Source: Anaerococcus porci (GTDB lineage: Bacteria > Bacillota > Clostridia > Tissierellales > Peptoniphilaceae). Taken from it: a DNA stretch of 62,461 nt. The notes under the pieces were generated by a model. That model searched no databases, was not told the origin of the DNA, and saw only the letters and a list, made by a program, of their open reading frames with translations. The position numbers were made by a program, and so were the translations under genes. Location: assembly GCF_009696575.1 (NCBI RefSeq), contig NZ_VULQ01000011.1, positions 1 through 62,461 of the forward strand, given 5' to 3'. Below are positions 59,692-62,461 of the stretch, piece after piece (position 1 is the first letter of the stretch; every line of letters begins with the position of its first letter).

Positions 59692-62087
59692 GTCACTCCC
59701 TTCATGGGAGTGTGGATTGAAATGATGTATTTGATACATGTTTTAGACATTATGATAGTCACTCCCTTCATGGGAGTGTGGATTGAAATAAGGCTAACCA
59801 ATACAGACACAGATACAGTTAGGGTGTCACTCCCTTCATGGGAGTGTGGATTGAAATTTACAGTCTTTGGTGGAAATGAAGTTAGGGAGATAGTCACTCC
59901 CTTCATGGGAGTGTGGATTGAAATCACAAGCCACACATAAAAGCTTACTATTACAAATAGTCACTCCCTTCATGGGAGTGTGGATTGAAATCGACTTTTG
60001 GGCGGATTGGGATAGACAATACGAAGTCACTCCCTTCATGGGAGTGTGGATTGAAATATAAGCACCAGTATGAATTGACCCATCAACTGCACGTCACTCC
60101 CTTCATGGGAGTGTGGATTGAAATTCAAAAGATTTTGACCGATTTTACCAGTTTTACCAGTCACTCCCTTCATGGGAGTGTGGATTGAAATTGATTGGGT
60201 TACTGGGGAAGTACTACCAAGCATAAGGTCACTCCCTTCATGGGAGTGTGGATTGAAATTCTGTCATTGTTTTATCTCCTAAATATATTATTTACGTCAC
60301 TCCCTTCATGGGAGTGTGGATTGAAATTAAGGGTGGTAAGCCTATTGAAGATATGGTTAGTAGAGGTCACTCCCTTCATGGGAGTGTGGATTGAAATATC
60401 AAGTTTTATAGTTTTTTCCCTTTTCATTCACGCGTCACTCCCTTCATGGGAGTGTGGATTGAAATTTTTATCCTTTCTTCCAAAGAGCTTAAACTATCAC
60501 TTAGTCACTCCCTTCATGGGAGTGTGGATTGAAATTATCATAATTTTTCCCTGTTATGTTGTTATATGGGGTCACTCCCTTCATGGGAGTGTGGATTGAA
60601 ATATTGTTATTGTCAAGTATCTTAAAATTATCTCTCTGTCACTCCCTTCATGGGAGTGTGGATTGAAATTTTGCTCAGCATCGCAAATTGGGTTATGAGA
60701 TTATTTTGTCACTCCCTTCATGGGAGTGTGGATTGAAATGTCAAGGGCTTTAGTACCTTCTAAAACTGTATCGGTGTCACTCCCTTCATGGGAGTGTGGA
60801 TTGAAATCTAAGATTGATATGTGGTCTTATGGTATTGATGATTTGTCACTCCCTTCATGGGAGTGTGGATTGAAATACATTTATGAATGATGGGTTTTGT
60901 GATTTAGAATGTCACTCCCTTCATGGGAGTGTGGATTGAAATAATCCACAGAGCCTTGCACTCTGCCGCCTAAATTGGTCACTCCCTTCATGGGAGTGTG
61001 GATTGAAATATCTTTGGTAAATAGTTCTTTCTTGCGTTTTTCTGTCACTCCCTTCATGGGAGTGTGGATTGAAATTATTAGGAAAAAGATTAGGTATGGG
61101 GTGCATTATGTCACTCCCTTCATGGGAGTGTGGATTGAAATTGCTAAATTAGCATAACTTAAATTCGCTTTTTCACGTCACTCCCTTCATGGGAGTGTGG
61201 ATTGAAATTTTCTCTGAAGATATTGAATCTCTATAATATCATTGTCACTCCCTTCATGGGAGTGTGGATTGAAATATCACAATCTTTTAACGCTCCAGTA
61301 TTATGTAAAGTCACTCCCTTCATGGGAGTGTGGATTGAAATAAAACCTAAACTATATTTATAAGCAAAATTTAATATGTCACTCCCTTCATGGGAGTGTG
61401 GATTGAAATAAAATTAGCTATTACATTACGATTTTCTTTCTTAATTAAGTCACTCCCTTCATGGGAGTGTGGATTGAAATTTTTTTTTGTCTCCTTTTAT
61501 CCAATTTATCATATAGTCACTCCCTTCATGGGAGTGTGGATTGAAATTCCTAACTCGAAATACTCTATTAATGTTATTAGTTTATGTCACTCCCTTCATG
61601 GGAGTGTGGATTGAAATACTTGCAAAAAATTCACTTTTACCATTAATTTTATGTCACTCCCTTCATGGGAGTGTGGATTGAAATATGCTATTGAGTCTAA
61701 GGTTTGGGAGAGTAAGAATAAGGTCACTCCCTTCATGGGAGTGTGGATTGAAATTCCACCATTAATAAATCATTTACTACCTTTAACAGTCACTCCCTTC
61801 ATGGGAGTGTGGATTGAAATATGTAGGTAAAACAACAGTATCTAATTATGAAACTGTCACTCCCTTCATGGGAGTGTGGATTGAAATCAAAAAGAAAAGT
61901 CCCGGTTGTTGTTATTAAATTGTCACTCCCTTCATGGGAGTGTGGATTGAAATAAATTTGGAGCATGTAAAATTGGATAATGGTAACTTGTCACTCCCTT
62001 CATGGGAGTGTGGATTGAAATACTATTACAGAAAATGTTGATTTTAGCCCTTTTAGTCACTCCCTTCATGGGAGTGTGGATTGAAAT
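59692..62087 (+). CRISPR. Type I-C CRISPR array, 36 repeats and 35 spacers
   Basis: The 32-bp repeat begins GTCACTCCC and ends GTGGATTGAAAT. It has a 7-bp stem (CACTCCC/GGGAGTG) around TTCAT and an 11-nt 3' handle. Counting by hand gives 36 copies, the first at 59692-59723 and the last at 62056-62087, all apparently identical, including the last. Spacers are 34-39 bp and no two look alike. Repeat type, cas set and leader position agree with type I-C. Apparent reading frames across the array are artefacts of the repeat. Confidence 0.98.
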
Positions 62088-62461
62088 TTTTTGTTTGTTG
62101 TATGATATTTTTTAAAAAATCATCTATATTTAATAAGAAACATATGATATATAAGAAAAGTATTATACTATATAGTGAAAGATAAAATATTTAGTCTTAG
62201 CTTTAAACTGTAAAGAATAGTATTAGGTAATTAGTAAGCTAATTTTGTATAAAAATAATTTTAATCATCAAATTAAAGGCAAATGAAAAGATATTTAAAT
62301 GACTTATTCCTCCTTATATAATAAATTAGGTTGTTAAAGGTAACCTATAACCCTTTAATTACTTAATATTATTCAGTTTAGCTGTATAATATTTGTATTA
62401 GATAGAGGCACTCGTTTTCTCCTTGAGATTTTATCTCGTAAAAAAGAGTGAGTCCTCTTAT
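62088..62461. other. 374-bp AT-rich region after the array, with a structured element at the window end
   Basis: No gene is seen. A TATAAT (62381-62386) precedes a nested set of inverted repeats at about 62403-62461: AGAGG with CCTCT, CACTC with GAGTG, and GAGAT with ATCTC. It looks like the start of a structured 5' leader of a gene beyond the window. No known riboswitch is recognised, and the element may be cut off. Confidence 0.4.

Noticed and set aside
59640-61614. Several reading frames of 60-134 codons on both strands across the array
   Set aside because: They are in-phase readings of the CRISPR repeat (VTPFMGVWIEI, SIHTPMKGVT), not genes.
62400-62461. Lysine riboswitch at the window end (AGATAGAGG resembles its 5' edge)
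   Set aside because: The conserved loop-E and core sequences expected next are absent; only the first few bases agree.

Overview
The window is a low-GC, AT-rich chromosomal segment of an anaerobic Gram-positive bacterium. Strong AGGAGG-type ribosome binding sites, sigma-A promoters, U-tailed terminators, PfkB/TRAP/GPH sugar-acid catabolism and an oxygen-sensitive Fe-S L-cysteine desulfidase point to Firmicutes of the Tissierellia/Clostridia type. An Anaerococcus- or Peptoniphilus-like organism would fit, but that is inference from gene content. There are no rRNA or tRNA genes.

Layout. 1-163: 3' end of an IS256-family element. 356-3866: MerR regulator, guanine deaminase and an NCS2 purine permease, with a MerR-type operator/promoter between regulator and operon. 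4151-6127: DegV protein and a solitary PfkB kinase. 6502-11629: alpha/beta hydrolase, GPH symporter, amidohydrolase and a LacI regulator, linked by a shared GTAAnCGnTTAC operator. 11860-20513: a complete glucuronate catabolic operon (uxuB, uxuA, TRAP dctP-Q-M, uxaC, eda, kdgK). 20710-27634: three Gfo/Idh/MocA oxidoreductases, a TIM-barrel isomerase and two GPH symporters, the first of them a pseudogene. 27695-29125: a dead IS110-family element with a structured left end. 29370-36668: a sugar-acid cluster (two IlvD/Edd dehydratases, GntP permease, DapA-type aldolase, IclR regulator, FAH-family enzyme). 36768-38732: nitroreductase and a DUF438/hemerythrin/PAS protein. 38895-44957: a second sugar-acid cluster (PrpR_N regulator, GntP permease, IlvD/Edd dehydratase, glycerate kinase). 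45446-47919 (minus): cysteine desulfidase and a DAACS symporter behind a structured leader. 48148-48478: IS debris. 48485-51254 (minus): NCS1 permease, small membrane protein, GntR regulator, deaminase. 51449-62087: a complete type I-C CRISPR-Cas locus (cas3, cas5, cas8c, cas7, cas4, cas1, cas2) with a 36-repeat array.

Main discovery. Between cas3 and cas5, on the minus strand, lies a stand-alone crRNA-like gene (about 54003-54080): a TATAAT promoter, a hairpin followed by the same 11-nt 3' handle as the array repeats, a short pseudo-spacer and a terminator. The pseudo-spacer matches 16 of 18 bases of a protospacer lying over the -10 box of the cas5-8c-7-4-1-2 promoter. It has a TTC PAM, and its only two mismatches are at positions 6 and 12, the positions that type I Cascade flips out. 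This is the architecture of a Cascade-guided autorepressor of the cas operon (creR-like).

Other points of interest are a GPH transporter broken by slippage in two short tandem repeats plus an ATG-to-ATA start, an IclR gene whose ribosome site sits in the loop of an 11-bp perfect dyad, and a PrpR_N regulator whose AAA+ module has decayed.
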